A stretch of 14,862 bases of DNA from an uncultured Eubacteriales bacterium (GTDB lineage: Bacteria > Bacillota > Clostridia > Christensenellales > Christensenellaceae), in contig USII01000006.1 of NCBI GenBank assembly GCA_900554725.1, forward strand, positions 1 through 14,862, in the 5' to 3' direction. The notes under the pieces are model-generated. The model was not told where the DNA came from and made no database searches. It saw nothing but the letters and a program-made list of their open reading frames with translations. Both the position numbers and the translations under genes were made by a program. This document shows, piece after piece, positions 14,812 to 14,862 of this stretch; position 1 is the first letter of the stretch, and each line of letters begins with the position of its first letter.

Positions 14812-14862
14812 TACGCATAAACCTCCTCGATCACAGCCAGTGCTGCCTTATCCACGACCAGG
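14811..14862 (-). CDS. rplD: 50S ribosomal protein L4, C-terminal 16 residues (5' part beyond window)
   Basis: Only the last 16 codons and the stop are in the window. They read LVVDKAALAVIEEVYA, which fits the usual end of L4 (a short helix finishing IEEVYA). The TAA overlaps the rplW ATG by one base. L4 is a tunnel-wall protein and, in E. coli, the autorepressor of the S10 operon. The identity rests on this short tail plus its position immediately before rplW, where L4 always lies in this cluster. Confidence 0.88.
   Translation of the reverse strand, partial: LVVDKAALAVIEEVYA

Noticed and set aside
13711-14820. 369-codon open frame on the plus strand opposite rplB and rplW
   Set aside because: It runs antisense through two certain ribosomal genes and their spacer and resembles no family; a codon-usage shadow.
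1-14862. Search for a mobile element, CRISPR array, toxin-antitoxin pair, tRNA or defence system
   Set aside because: I saw no spaced repeats, transposase-like protein, tRNA-like fold or unexplained gene. All but about 440 nt of larger spacers is coding, and the cluster is a conserved core locus.

Overview
The window is an almost unbroken run of 31 genes, all on the minus strand. It covers the S10-spc-alpha ribosomal protein superoperon from the 3' end of rplD to rplQ, followed by the first two thirds of an ABC ATPase gene. The order is rplD-rplW-rplB-rpsS-rplV-rpsC-rplP-rpmC-rpsQ-rplN-rplX-rplE-rpsZ-rpsH-rplF-rplR-rpsE-rpmD-rplO-secY-adk-map-KOW gene-infA-rpmJ-rpsM-rpsK-rpsD-rpoA-rplQ-ATPase. 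The organism is a member of the Bacillota, most likely a clostridium of middling GC. The signs are a zinc-type S14, a small KOW gene between map and infA, adk-map after secY, rpsD inside the alpha cluster, long L17 and L22 proteins, and strong GGAGG ribosome binding sites. I cannot place it to family.

Transcription runs from high to low coordinates. From 14862 to about 4148 the genes are packed with gaps of 37 nt or less or with short overlaps, as in one long polycistronic message. These genes make large-subunit proteins (L4, L23, L2, L22, L16, L29, L14, L24, L5, L6, L18, L30, L15), small-subunit proteins (S19, S3, S17, S14, S8, S5), the SecY translocon channel, adenylate kinase, methionine aminopeptidase, a small RNA-binding protein and IF1. 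Packing then loosens. A 212-nt spacer between infA and rpmJ holds a good candidate promoter and a hairpin-rich rpmJ leader. A 131-nt spacer between rpmJ and rpsM holds two more hairpins, at the place where the S4-controlled alpha leader sits in E. coli. The alpha block (rpsM, rpsK, rpsD, rpoA, rplQ) follows and ends in a clear intrinsic terminator.

The strangest object is the ATPase at 1-661. It lies where Bacillota carry ecfA1, and its first 50 residues look like EcfA1. From the Walker A motif onward it looks like a FecE/BtuD/HmuV-type ATPase for siderophore, heme or cobalamin uptake, and local GC jumps from about 40% to above 60% at the same point. It is either a natural fusion or an assembly join; the sequence alone cannot decide. 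Other points of interest are the two hairpin-rich leaders, TTG start codons on infA and rpsE, a 29-nt rpsC/rplP overlap, and an L17 enlarged to 170 residues. I found no mobile element, CRISPR array, tRNA, rRNA or plus-strand gene.
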